DNA of 64,000 nucleotides, taken from assembly GCF_900491745.1 (NCBI RefSeq), contig NZ_UETR01000018.1:1-64000 (forward strand). Direction: 5' to 3'. Shown piece after piece: positions 17,008 through 26,030 of the stretch. The position numbers and the translations under genes were made by a program. Origin of the DNA: Amarolinea aalborgensis. Lineage in GTDB: Bacteria > Chloroflexota > Anaerolineae > SSC4 > Amarolineaceae. The notes beneath the pieces are model-generated. The model was not told the DNA's origin. It worked only from the letters and a program-made list of their open reading frames with translations, and searched no databases. Each line of letters opens with the position of its first letter. The first letter of the stretch is position 1.

Positions 17008-19098
17008 CTATTGCGGTTTGATGCCCAGCAGCAAGTCCATCACGTCGAAGGCCGCAAATCCTGCGGGATACCACTCCGGGTCCGGTTTGAGCCAGTTGTC
17101 CATGGCGATTACAGCCAAGCCGTCATCGGGAGCGAGCTGGATGTGAGTATTGACGCCATCGCCGGCGCCTGCATGGCCCGCCAGGCGGTGGCCGGCTTTC
17201 TCGCCGACGTACCATCCCAGCCCATACTCTCCAACATAGGGTCCATACCAGGGACCGAGAGCATCCATCCAGGGGGTGCTGGCAACCGATGTCCACATGG
17301 CGTCGATGCTCTCAGACTGCAGCAAACGCCTGCCATTCATCGTGCCCTCGTTAAGGATGAACCGGGCCCACTTGGTCATGTCGTCACAGTTCGACCAGAG
17401 GCCGCAGGTCGGGGCGTCACGGGGATCACACGCGATCTCGATCGCAGCGGCCTTGCCATCGTCGCCGGTAATGTACCCGGTCACGCGCAAGTTAGGATCG
17501 ACCTCCTCCGGCACAAAGGTGGAATTCGCCATGCCAAGCGGCTCCAGCCAGCGCTGGTGCATGTAGCTCTCGAACGGCTGGCCAATCACCTTGACGATGA
17601 TGTCGCCCAGCATCGAATATCCCCAACCGCTGTAGTTGTACTGCTCGCCGGGCGCGGACAACAACTGCTGATCGCTCAGGCTGCGCACGGCTTGTTCGAG
17701 CGGATCAATCGCCGGGTCGAGCGGGGCATCCCAAGGGATCGGGGCTTCAGGCAGGCCGGACATATGGCTGAGCAGCATGCGCACCGTGATATCCTTGTAG
17801 CGCGGGTCGGCCATGGTGAAGTACGGCAGATAGGCAGTAACCAGCTTGTCGAGGTCAATCTTGCCTGGCTCCACCAACTGCATAATGGCCATAGCGGTCA
17901 TGGACTTGGAGATGGAAGCCTGGTTGAACACCGAACGCGGGGTCATGGGACGGTCGCTTGCCACGTCGGCCAATCCAAAGCCCTTGCTGTAGGCAACCTG
18001 CCCTCCCTTGACGATGCAAAGCTCGAAGCCGGGCACCGGGTAGTCTGTCACCGCCTGGTTGACAATTGTTTCGATCTTGGCCACGGTGGCGTCGTCAAGC
18101 ACCGCTTTTTCTACTTGGGCAAGGAACTTCGTGACGTGCTCCAGGACAAGGTTTGTTTGCAGGAAGGTTGTGCCGTGGTCGTAGCCTGGCAGCGATGCAA
18201 ATGTGGCGTTTGGCAGCTTGTTGGTCGCAGCCTTCAATGCAGTATTGTCTTCATCGTACGCGCCGGCCAATAATAGGATGGGCATCGTCATATCCGGTAA
18301 ATCAGGGGCGAAGTTTTCGGCGCTAAAGGATTGAATGTCAGCGATTGCGGCCTCAAAATCGGTGGCAGCATAAAGGGCATAGGTTTTGGCCTCCGAGAAA
18401 CCGTAAGAGCCAGAAAAATCTGCTACCTCGCGTCCATATTTTTCAGGAGTGAGCGTGCGATAACGCGCAATATCGGCGCTGGGATCGAAATCCTCAGGGG
18501 CTTCGCCGCCGATGATCAGTGACGAAAGACGATCAGGGAAATACTTGGCTAGAGCCCAACCCACCGTACCGCCCATGGAGTAGCCAAAGTAATGCACCTT
18601 GTCAACGCCCAGCTCGTCGAGCACAGCAACGATGTCGGCGGCCTGTTTTTCCAGGACATAGGCAGCTGGATCGTGGGGCTTATCGCTCTGGCCATGACCA
18701 CGGGCATCGATGAGGATGAGGCGATAGTTCGCTTTGAGTGCGTCGGCATAGCCGAAAACCCGCCAATCTTCGAGGCTGCCGGTAAACCAATGCACCAGGA
18801 CCAAGGGCGGGCCCTTGCCCTCGACCTCATAGTGAATCCTCACGCCATCGTTTTTCACGAAGCCGGAGAGCACGTCAGATGGCTTTTCCTCCGAACCTGG
18901 CGATGTTGGTGTCACAGGTGGCGCCTGAACGGTTGCGGTGGAAACCACGCTGACGGTAGGTTCAAGTGTCGCCGTCGGTGGTACTGGCGTGGCCGTGGGC
19001 GGGACCGGTGTCGCCGTCGGCGCAGCGGCCGGGGCGGCGCAGGCGGCGAGCAATGCTGCCAGCACCAGAATGACAAAACTGCGATTAAAATGTAACAT
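17008..19098 (-). CDS. Lipoprotein fusing an alpha/beta hydrolase to a class C beta-lactamase-family serine hydrolase
   Basis: 696 residues. The signal ends in the lipobox LAAC, followed by a Pro/Thr linker (TATPVPP repeats). Residues ~80-340 are an alpha/beta hydrolase with HWFTGS oxyanion loop, nucleophile elbow FGYSMGG, acid AGAYDED and catalytic YDHGTT. Residues ~345-690 are a penicillin-binding/beta-lactamase domain with SxxK in QASISKSMTA, the Tyr motif YNYSGWGYSML and a terminal HAGAGDG in place of KTG. Both active sites look intact. The second half resembles the neighbouring gene at 19187, so the fusion may have arisen next to it. Start at 19098 uses AGGAG 8 nt upstream. The substrate is probably a secreted ester or peptide, not necessarily an antibiotic. 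Confidence 0.85.
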   Translation of the reverse strand: MLHFNRSFVILVLAALLAACAAPAAAPTATPVPPTATPVPPTATLEPTVSVVSTATVQAPPVTPTSPGSEEKPSDVLSGFVKNDGVRIHYEVEGKGPPLVLVHWFTGSLEDWRVFGYADALKANYRLILIDARGHGQSDKPHDPAAYVLEKQAADIVAVLDELGVDKVHYFGYSMGGTVGWALAKYFPDRLSSLIIGGEAPEDFDPSADIARYRTLTPEKYGREVADFSGSYGFSEAKTYALYAATDFEAAIADIQSFSAENFAPDLPDMTMPILLLAGAYDEDNTALKAATNKLPNATFASLPGYDHGTTFLQTNLVLEHVTKFLAQVEKAVLDDATVAKIETIVNQAVTDYPVPGFELCIVKGGQVAYSKGFGLADVASDRPMTPRSVFNQASISKSMTAMAIMQLVEPGKIDLDKLVTAYLPYFTMADPRYKDITVRMLLSHMSGLPEAPIPWDAPLDPAIDPLEQAVRSLSDQQLLSAPGEQYNYSGWGYSMLGDIIVKVIGQPFESYMHQRWLEPLGMANSTFVPEEVDPNLRVTGYITGDDGKAAAIEIACDPRDAPTCGLWSNCDDMTKWARFILNEGTMNGRRLLQSESIDAMWTSVASTPWMDALGPWYGPYVGEYGLGWYVGEKAGHRLAGHAGAGDGVNTHIQLAPDDGLAVIAMDNWLKPDPEWYPAGFAAFDVMDLLLGIKPQ

Positions 19099-19186
19099 CG
19101 TTGGCACTCCTTCCAGTTGTCATGGATCGAAATTGCATATCGGTTGGGTGATCCGCCCCGGATCGCCCAACCGATCGCCTGGGCAT

Positions 19187-20524
19187 CTATTTGTTGATGC
19201 CCAGCAAGGCATAAGCCACATCAGCCGCTGCCATCCAGGCCGGGTAGTTTGAGTCGGTGCCCCAGTTGGCTAACACCGTCACGCCCAGGTTGTCGTCGGG
19301 CGCAAGCTGGAAGCCGGTGGTCTGGCCCGAACCCCCGCCGGGATGGCCGGCCAGAAAATGGCCGCCGTCTTTCGCCACACTCCAGCCTAACCCATATTGC
19401 CCGGCCCACGCACCGAAGATCTCGTCGAGACCGGTCGGCGCCTCTACCTTCCAGAGGGTATCGTAGGTCTCAGGCTTGAGGATGCGCGCGCTGTCCAATT
19501 CGCCCCGATTCAGGTTAACCCGCATCCAACGCGTCATGTCCTCGCAAGTGGAATAGAGGCCGCCTGCCGGTAGGTCTATGCCCTTGGTGTGGGTCGCTGG
19601 CATCGCCTTCACGACCGCGTCTTCACCGGTTGTATGTTCACCGACCAAGGCATCGGGCGGGATCGCCGCCGCATCGAAGGTCGAGTGGTTCATCTTGAGC
19701 GGCTTCAGGATGTTCTGGACGACATACTGGTCATAGGGCAGGCCTGATACCTTGCCGATGAGGTCGCCCAAGATGCTAAAGTTGACCGAGGCATACTGCC
19801 ATGTTTCGCCGGGCGCCGCTGTCAGCGTGTCGTCGCTCAGGGACCGCACGTACCACTCAAGCGCTGCGTCCACTGCGGTTGGCTCCACACTTCCCGGCGG
19901 TGTTGCCGTGACTGCTTCGTCGGTCAAGCCCGATGTGTGCGAAGCGAGCATGCGCACGGTAACGTCCTTGTAACGCGGGTCGGCCATCTCGAAGTAGGGG
20001 AGATAGGCCGTGACCGGCTTGTCCAGATCTACCTTGCCTTGCTCGACGAGTTGCATCAAGGCAACGCCGGTGAAGGACTTGGTAGTGGAGGCAATGGCGA
20101 AGACCGATTGGGGTGTCACCGGCCGATCACTTCCCAACTTGGCCACGCCGAAGCCCTTGCTGTAGACCTCACTGCCATCCTTGACGACGCACATGGCGTA
20201 GCCGGGGACCTTATTCTCCTGCATCGTCTGTTTTACCAGCGCCTCGATCTTGGCCAGGGTAGTGGCGTCCAGTGAGACCGGTGTCGACGCAGGCGGAACA
20301 GGTGTGGCCGTCGGCGGCGCCGGTGTGGCCGTCGGCGGCGCCGGTGTGGCCGTCGGCGGCGCCGGTGTGGCCGTCGGCGGCGCCGGTGTGGCCGTCGGCG
20401 GCGCCGGTGTGGCCGTCGGCGGCGCCGGTGTGGCCGTCGGCGCCGCGGCCGGGGCGGCACACGCGACCAGCAGCGCGGCTAGTAAGAGAATCGAGAGAAC
20501 ACATGAGCGATGAATGGGCGACAT
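19187..20524 (-). CDS. Beta-lactamase-family (class C/esterase-type) lipoprotein
   Basis: 445 residues. The signal peptide ends in the lipobox LLVAC, and the linker consists of seven TATPAPP-type heptapeptides encoded by 21-bp tandem repeats. The serine hydrolase domain has SxxK in ASTTKSFTG, the Tyr motif YASVNFSILGDL and the C-terminal HPGGGSGQT. Homologues include D-aminopeptidases, esterases and penicillin-binding proteins; the true substrate cannot be told from sequence. Start at 20524 has AGGAG 8 nt upstream; a TTG at 20548 is less likely. It is arranged in tandem with the fusion gene (gap 88 nt), so the two are probably cotranscribed paralogues. Confidence 0.85.
   Translation of the reverse strand: MSPIHRSCVLSILLLAALLVACAAPAAAPTATPAPPTATPAPPTATPAPPTATPAPPTATPAPPTATPAPPTATPVPPASTPVSLDATTLAKIEALVKQTMQENKVPGYAMCVVKDGSEVYSKGFGVAKLGSDRPVTPQSVFAIASTTKSFTGVALMQLVEQGKVDLDKPVTAYLPYFEMADPRYKDVTVRMLASHTSGLTDEAVTATPPGSVEPTAVDAALEWYVRSLSDDTLTAAPGETWQYASVNFSILGDLIGKVSGLPYDQYVVQNILKPLKMNHSTFDAAAIPPDALVGEHTTGEDAVVKAMPATHTKGIDLPAGGLYSTCEDMTRWMRVNLNRGELDSARILKPETYDTLWKVEAPTGLDEIFGAWAGQYGLGWSVAKDGGHFLAGHPGGGSGQTTGFQLAPDDNLGVTVLANWGTDSNYPAWMAAADVAYALLGINK
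20301..20447. repeat. 21-bp tandem repeat in the lipoprotein linker
   Basis: Six identical 21-bp units beginning GGTGTGGCCGTCGG fill 20301-20426, and a seventh variant follows. On the minus strand each unit encodes one TATPAPP-type heptapeptide. Perfect identity suggests recent slippage expansion and probable length variation between strains. Confidence 0.9.
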
Positions 20525-20733
20525 GGTACTTTCTCCTATACGAGACAACTTCGAGCCTAAACTTAGGCGGCTTCAAGGACACGTTTGGGCCGCGTTCATT
20601 CATCTTCCATATTAGCACATCATCGCGCGCAAATCGCGCGCAAAACGTCCGGACAAAGCACGAATATTGTGGTAAAATACAAGTGGTTCTTGCACAACCT
20701 GGTTTTGCTGTGCGGTTTTGAGGAGGGAGCCCG

Positions 20734-23700
20734 ATGGCCCATCTCGACCTGACCCTGTTCGGTCCTTTTCAGCTGGCCCTCGATCACCAGGTGATCGAAC
20801 GTTTGGAATCCAACAAGGTGCGCGCCCTGCTGGCCTTCCTCGCCGTGGAGCACCACCGTCCCCACCCGCGCGAGGCGCTGGCCGAGCTGCTGTGGCCGGG
20901 ACATTCCATCGAAGCCGCGCGCGGTAATTTCCGCCGCGTGCTCGCCAACCTGCGCGCGGTGCTCAACGACCAGACCAGCCGCCCTCCCTTTCTCCTCATC
21001 ACCCGCGAAGCCTTGCAGTTCAACCTGGCCGCGGATGTGACCATAGATGCCGTGCGCTTTCTGGCGCTGGCGCAAACGCCGGAATCGCAGCCGGGGTGGG
21101 CGCCCACCCTGGAACAGGCGCTGGCGCTCTACCGCGGCCCCTTCCTGGAAGGGTTCCACGCCGACGATTGCCAGGAGTTCGAGCAATGGATCACGGCCGC
21201 ACGCAGCGAGTTGGAGCAGCTCGCCGCCCACGCGCTCTATCGGCTGGCGCAGCATGACCACGTCCAAGGGGATCTGGCGCGCGCGCGGCCGCGCTACCGG
21301 CGCTCCCTGGCGCTCAATCCGTACGACGAAGCCGCGCAGCGCGGGCTGATGCTGGCGCTGGTGGACAGCGATCAGCATGGCGCCGCGCTCGCGCACTATG
21401 CCGCGTATCGGCGTGATCTGCAGCAGGAGTTGGGGGCAGAGCCAGAAACGCAGACCGCGGCGCTTGCCGCCGCCATTCAGCAGGGACGACTAGCCGTGGC
21501 CGCGGCGGCCAAACCGGTTCGCACGGCCGCACCAACCACAGCCGCCTGGTCGGCGGTCGGAACGCACAATGCTCACCCCTTTGTCGGCCGCGAACAGGAG
21601 CTGGCCGCGCTGCACGTTGGCGCCGGGCAGGCGGCGCTGGGGCGCGGCAGCGTCGTTCTGGTGACGGGCGAGGCCGGCAGCGGCAAGACACATCTACTGC
21701 AGGAGATGGCGCGACAGCTCGGCCGCGCCAGTCCACCCTGGCTGGTCGTGCATGGCACCTGCACGGCGCTGCTCGGGATCGGCGACCTCTACCAGCCCGT
21801 GGTGGATGGCTTACGCCTGTGCGCGGAGCGAGAAACGGGCACGCCTAACGCCCACGCACCTTCGCCCAACCATTCGGCGAAGGCGCTGCCGGCTGGCGTC
21901 GAAGTCGTCCGTCTGCTGCGGGAGCAAGCGCCGGACTGGGCGCGCCTGGTTTTGGCTGGCGCAGGCGCCAATGCGGACGCGCAGCAAGCCGGCCGGCCGG
22001 CGCTGCCGCCCCTATCACAGACGGCATTGTTCGACCAGCTGGCGCGTTTCTTCGAACAGGCGACGCGGCTGCGGCCGCTGCTGCTGGCGCTGGACAATCT
22101 GCATTGGGCCGACGACGGCACCGTCGCCTTGCTCTTCCACCTGGCGCAGGCCCTGGCCCGCAGCCGGGTGCTGATCGTTGGCGCTTACCGGCCAGGCGCG
22201 CTCGCGCTGGCCCAGGCTGAGCGCGGCCATCCCCTGCGCATTATCATCCACACGCTGCGCCATCAGGCCGGCGCGACGACGATTGACCTGGATCAGAGCG
22301 ACGGTCGCGGCTTCGTGGACGCGCTGCTCGACCGCGAGCCTAACCATCTGCAAGCGCCCTTTCGGGAGACTCTCTATCGCCATACGGAGGGCCACGCCCT
22401 GTTTACCGTGGAACTGCTGCACACGCTGGCCGCGGATGGGTGGCTCAGCCAGGACCCGGAGGGACGTTGGGTAGATCGCGGCGCGCTGAACTGGGACGCG
22501 CTGCCACCGCGCGTCGAGGCGCTGATCCGAGAGGGCGTTGACCGCGTGCCGCCGGCCGACCGCCGCCTGTTGAACGCCGCGTGTGTGCAGGGCGACGAGT
22601 TCCGCAGTGAGGTTGTCGCCGTGCTGGTGGGCGAGGATGAGCCAACGGTCGTCGCGCAGCTGAGCGGCGATTTGGCGAGCGCCCATCGCCTGGTACTTCC
22701 CGGCGGCGTACTGCCCCGCGCGGGGATACCCGGCGCGGTCTATCACTTTCGCCATCATCTGTTTCAAGCCTATTTGTACGGCGCGCTGGACGCGGTGCAG
22801 CGCAGCCGCCTGCATCGAGCCGTCGGACTGGAGATGGAGCGTCTCTTTGCCCAGCACGGCGCGGAGGCTGGCGTCACTCTGCAAGCCTTGGCCTGGCACT
22901 ACGAGCGCGCGGGCGAGCGGATCAAGGCGCTGGGTTATCTGCACACCGCCAGTGAGCAGGCGCTGGCCTGGCACGCGCACGCCGAAGCCATTGGCTATCT
23001 GACGCAGGCGCTGGCCCTGGCGTCGCCGGCGCAGCCTGCGCTGCAGTTCGAACTGCTTGCGGCGCGGGAGCACGCGCACAGCCAACGCCGCGATCTCCAG
23101 GCCCAGGCGGCCGACATTGCCGAATTGGAACGACTGGCGGAGCTGACGCATGACTCACGCCAGCGCTTAGTCGCGGCTCTGCGCCGGGCGACCCTGGCCG
23201 AGCAAACCACGCACTACGCAGAAGCCATTGTCGCGGCCCACGCGGCGCTGGCGCTGGCCGCGGCGCAGCACGACCCTGCCGCGGAGATCGAGGCCCAGCG
23301 CATTGCCGGCCGCAGCCACTGGTGGCGCGGCGAGCTTGATCTGGCGCGGCGCTACTATGTCCATGCGCTGCGCAAGGCGCGTGCGCTGCCCGCGCCCGAT
23401 GCCGTCGCCGACTGCCTGCTGCACCTGGGCGTCGCCTGCTGGTCTGTGGATGATCTGGCTGGCGCGGCCGCGGCCTTTGGCGAGGTGCGGGACAGCGACC
23501 TGGGTCGCGAGTCGCCGTTCGTGCGCGCCGTGGCGCTGATGGGGCTGGGGATGGTGGCCTGTGCACGGGGAGACTATTCCGAGGCTGAGGGCAGGCTCGA
23601 CGCCGCGCTGACCGCAGCCCGCGACCTGCGCCATCCCTGGCTGGAAGGACAGGTGCTGCTGAACCAGCTGGCGCTCTACCGGTTGTCGGCAAACGCTGAC

Positions 23701-24756
23701 CGTTTCCTGGCGATCTACGCGCACTTTGTGCCGACCTGCCAGACCATCAACGACCGCTGGACCGCCGCGGCCGGCCAGGTGGAGGCGGCTGAGCTGTTCG
23801 TGCGGCTCGGCGCCTGGGCGCGGGCCAAGCGTCTGATCGAGGCCGCGACCGTCGCGGCCGACGCGTTAGCCGCGGCGCTGCTCAAGGCGCGGCTCCTGCT
23901 GGCTGCCGCGCGGCTGCACCTGGATGGCGGTGAGCCTGGATACGCCGACGCGGCCGCGCAGGCGCTGCCCATCGCCGCCAGGCTGGGCGTCCCGCATCTG
24001 CTGGCCGAAGCATGGCTGCTGACCGGCCTGCTGCGCCAACGGCAGGGCCAATGGGCGGAAGCCGCGGATGCCTTGCGCCAGGCGCGCGCGTCCGCCCAGG
24101 GCGAGGTTGCGGCGCGGCTGCTGCCCGAAATCGTGGGCGCGCAGGCGCACCTGGCGTTGGAGAGGGGCGAGACCCGCGAGGCTTTGGCATGCGTCGAAGA
24201 GCTGTTGGCTGGCGCGCCTGTCCCCTTGATTGACCAGGCGACCGATCCAGGCTCGCTCTATTGGATCTGTTACACCGTTTTGGACGCCGCCGGGGAGCCG
24301 TGGGCGGAACAACTGCTGGCGCGCGGTGGTCGCTGGCTGCGCCAGCAAGCCGACCTGATCGAGGATGCTGAGTTGCGGCGATCGTTCTGTGAGAACATCC
24401 CGCGCCACCGGGAGTTATGGGCGTTGGGCGCGAGCCTCACCTCAACCCCCGGCCCCTTCTCCTCTCCGCATAACGGAGAGGAGAAGGCTTTCGGGGGTAG
24501 GTTTTTCATGGCGGCACCTCCGGACAGGGTGCCAGTACAGCTTGTGTCGGTGAAAGTGGCGCCGGCCACGGTTCCGGTAAAAGTTGTCGTGGCAGGTGAA
24601 GTGCTTGGCGTGCGATGGCCTCGACCAAGAGCCAGAGGCGACCCAAGCGGTGGAGGCGGATACGACGCACAGGTTTGTGGTCAAGCAAGGCCTGCAGGTC
24701 GGGCAGGTCTGGGTCGTCAAGGTTGGTCCGGCATTCGAGCTCGGTGCCAACACTGA
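20734..24756 (+). CDS. BTAD/AAA-ATPase/TPR transcriptional activator (AfsR/SARP-like), 3' end altered by an IS
   Basis: Residues 1-95 form an OmpR-type winged helix (LFGPFQLALDHQVIE...LAELLWPG) and 100-245 a bacterial transcriptional activation domain (BTAD). Residues 285-520 are an AAA/STAND ATPase with Walker A GEAGSGKTHLL (~312-322) and Walker B LLLALDNLHWADD. TPR-like helices continue to ~1240. Such proteins are ATP-gated activators sensing an unknown ligand or partner. The gene starts with GGAGGGAG 5 nt before ATG. Its natural end is disturbed: an IS4-type element lies after codon 1251, so the last ~90 residues are antisense transposase sequence. Without the IS the frame would stop two codons further on, at 25819-25821, so the native protein is about 1253 residues and nearly intact. 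Confidence 0.88.
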   Translation: MAHLDLTLFGPFQLALDHQVIERLESNKVRALLAFLAVEHHRPHPREALAELLWPGHSIEAARGNFRRVLANLRAVLNDQTSRPPFLLITREALQFNLAADVTIDAVRFLALAQTPESQPGWAPTLEQALALYRGPFLEGFHADDCQEFEQWITAARSELEQLAAHALYRLAQHDHVQGDLARARPRYRRSLALNPYDEAAQRGLMLALVDSDQHGAALAHYAAYRRDLQQELGAEPETQTAALAAAIQQGRLAVAAAAKPVRTAAPTTAAWSAVGTHNAHPFVGREQELAALHVGAGQAALGRGSVVLVTGEAGSGKTHLLQEMARQLGRASPPWLVVHGTCTALLGIGDLYQPVVDGLRLCAERETGTPNAHAPSPNHSAKALPAGVEVVRLLREQAPDWARLVLAGAGANADAQQAGRPALPPLSQTALFDQLARFFEQATRLRPLLLALDNLHWADDGTVALLFHLAQALARSRVLIVGAYRPGALALAQAERGHPLRIIIHTLRHQAGATTIDLDQSDGRGFVDALLDREPNHLQAPFRETLYRHTEGHALFTVELLHTLAADGWLSQDPEGRWVDRGALNWDALPPRVEALIREGVDRVPPADRRLLNAACVQGDEFRSEVVAVLVGEDEPTVVAQLSGDLASAHRLVLPGGVLPRAGIPGAVYHFRHHLFQAYLYGALDAVQRSRLHRAVGLEMERLFAQHGAEAGVTLQALAWHYERAGERIKALGYLHTASEQALAWHAHAEAIGYLTQALALASPAQPALQFELLAAREHAHSQRRDLQAQAADIAELERLAELTHDSRQRLVAALRRATLAEQTTHYAEAIVAAHAALALAAAQHDPAAEIEAQRIAGRSHWWRGELDLARRYYVHALRKARALPAPDAVADCLLHLGVACWSVDDLAGAAAAFGEVRDSDLGRESPFVRAVALMGLGMVACARGDYSEAEGRLDAALTAARDLRHPWLEGQVLLNQLALYRLSANADRFLAIYAHFVPTCQTINDRWTAAAGQVEAAELFVRLGAWARAKRLIEAATVAADALAAALLKARLLLAAARLHLDGGEPGYADAAAQALPIAARLGVPHLLAEAWLLTGLLRQRQGQWAEAADALRQARASAQGEVAARLLPEIVGAQAHLALERGETREALACVEELLAGAPVPLIDQATDPGSLYWICYTVLDAAGEPWAEQLLARGGRWLRQQADLIEDAELRRSFCENIPRHRELWALGASLTSTPGPFSSPHNGEEKAFGGRFFMAAPPDRVPVQLVSVKVAPATVPVKVVVAGEVLGVRWPRPRARGDPSGGGGYDAQVCGQARPAGRAGLGRQGWSGIRARCQH
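24453..24487. repeat. Split palindromic hairpin that received the IS
   Basis: CCCCTTCTCCTCTCCG, loop CATAA, then CGGAGAGGAGAAGG. The last bases of the 3' arm lie beyond the IS at 25803-25816. Rejoined without the IS it is a perfect 16-bp hairpin at the end of the regulator gene. Confidence 0.8.
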
Positions 24757-25802
24757 CCATCCAAAGGGTGGCGACCGCCAGGGCGAGCCAGAGGCGTGCG
24801 GCACGCTCGGGATGGTGCATGCGGGTCAACTGCCATTGCCAGCCGCCGCGCTTGTTGCACTTGAAGCCTTGCTCACACCAGGAGCGCAGGCCATACCAGG
24901 TAACGGACGACTGGGTCGGTGAGAGATCGGTGAGAACAAACCAGGGGTCCTCGTTGGCTTCGCTCCACCAGGCAAGCAGCGTACATTCCAGGCGGCTGGC
25001 GGGATGTTTGAAGCAACTACCGCGGCCCTGCCACTGGTGGCCGACAGTACCAATCAAGTCTTTGAGCCAGTACCAGTGCGCACGGCCTTGGGGCCGAAAC
25101 TTCGAGCCATTGTTGATGCGCAGGAAGGGATGCCAGTGCAGTCGTACAATCCGACGATAGAGCCAGCCCGCATACAAGCCCCGATCCGCCAGGACAATCA
25201 CCGTCCACTCTGGGGGCACGGCCGGGCGCAACAAGCGCAGCAGGCGCAGCCATTCCTTGCGCCATGCGCCTTTGGCGCCAGCCGGCAAGACCGTCCAGGC
25301 CACAGGAATCCCACACCCGCGGTAGACCACGCTCACGGCCAGAACCACAAATCGATCCCCCAGGCTCGTGGCATCCAGGGTCAAGGCCAACTGCGTGCCC
25401 ACCCACAAGCGGATGATCCACTGCAGCAGCGCCAACTGGCAGGTGCTGAGGACCAGTTCTTGCCGCTGCTTCCCGCCCTTGTCTTTGGCATCCAGGCACC
25501 ATTCATACAGCCGTTGCTCCACCGTGGCCACTTTCTGTCCGCTCAGCAGACCGAGAAAGGTTGCCACCGTGTAGCGCCCACAACTGCCCGTCATCGCGAT
25601 CCCAAAACTCCACCACGCCAGCACCCGGGCCTGACTTACTGATAACTGAGGCAGATTACTTGACACGCATGTCGTCCACTGCAACAATGATTCTGAGCGA
25701 GACATCTGTGACCTCCAGTATGATAGGTTGTTTGGTAAACTCTATCTTACACGAAGTCACGCTGTTTCGCTCACTCTTCTCAAAAAAACCTACCCCCGAA
25801 AG
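24488..25802 (-). mobile_element. Complete IS4-type insertion sequence, 1315 bp
   Basis: Both ends carry the 19-bp perfect inverted repeat CTTTCGGGGGTAGGTTTTT, and the element is flanked by the 11-bp direct repeat AGAGGAGAAGG (24477-24487 and 25803-25813). An 11-bp duplication fits the IS4 family. It holds one transposase gene on the minus strand. Intact ends and duplications indicate recent, possibly still active transposition. Confidence 0.93.
24506..25705 (-). CDS. IS4-family DDE transposase
   Basis: 399 residues. Cut-and-paste transposase with an RNase H-like fold. Candidate catalytic residues are Asp in ALTLDATSLGDRF, Asp in VIVLADRGLYAG, and Glu in the C-terminal WCEQGFKCNKRGGWQW, which resembles the family YREK signature. 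The N-terminal ~100 residues are a DNA-binding helical part. ATG with GGAGGT 5 nt upstream; the stop lies 18 bp from the left inverted repeat. The frame is intact, so the protein may be active. Confidence 0.9.
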   Translation of the reverse strand: MSRSESLLQWTTCVSSNLPQLSVSQARVLAWWSFGIAMTGSCGRYTVATFLGLLSGQKVATVEQRLYEWCLDAKDKGGKQRQELVLSTCQLALLQWIIRLWVGTQLALTLDATSLGDRFVVLAVSVVYRGCGIPVAWTVLPAGAKGAWRKEWLRLLRLLRPAVPPEWTVIVLADRGLYAGWLYRRIVRLHWHPFLRINNGSKFRPQGRAHWYWLKDLIGTVGHQWQGRGSCFKHPASRLECTLLAWWSEANEDPWFVLTDLSPTQSSVTWYGLRSWCEQGFKCNKRGGWQWQLTRMHHPERAARLWLALAVATLWMVSVGTELECRTNLDDPDLPDLQALLDHKPVRRIRLHRLGRLWLLVEAIARQALHLPRQLLPEPWPAPLSPTQAVLAPCPEVPP

Positions 25803-25844
25803 AGAGGAGAAGGGGGGATGAAGCGAGGTCATGGCGCCGTGACG

Positions 25845-25973
25845 TTAGCCCTCGGCGGCGCGCTCGGCTACAAGCTCGGCCACGGCATCGCGCTCGGGTG
25901 AGAAACGCCGTCCCGCGCCCAGAAGACGTCGCGCCAGCTCGCCCCGGTCAGGAATGGTCTGAATTGGCAACAT
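25845..25973 (-). CDS. Possible 42-residue protein or antitoxin remnant
   Basis: Short frame MLPIQTIPDRGELARR...VAELVAERAAEG with a charged helical C-terminus reminiscent of antitoxin tails. It lies between the IS and the MITE copy. It could be a stub of a disrupted gene; there is no partner gene nor a clear ribosome binding site. Confidence 0.2.
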   Translation of the reverse strand: MLPIQTIPDRGELARRLLGAGRRFSPERDAVAELVAERAAEG

Positions 25974-26030
25974 CACTGCGCTCTTTGTGCTCTTTGTGAT
26001 CTTTGCGGTCAAGGAATTTTCTTCTACTGG

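Noticed and set aside
20250..20721. Plus-strand frames of 75-149 codons over the 21-bp repeats
   Set aside because: They are low-complexity antisense of the beta-lactamase lipoprotein linker.
22015..23692. Long minus-strand frames opposite the BTAD regulator
   Set aside because: GC-skewed shadows without motifs; the plus strand has clear ATPase and TPR features.
25004..25642. Plus-strand 212-codon frame inside the IS
   Set aside because: Antisense of the transposase; no start signals or homology features.
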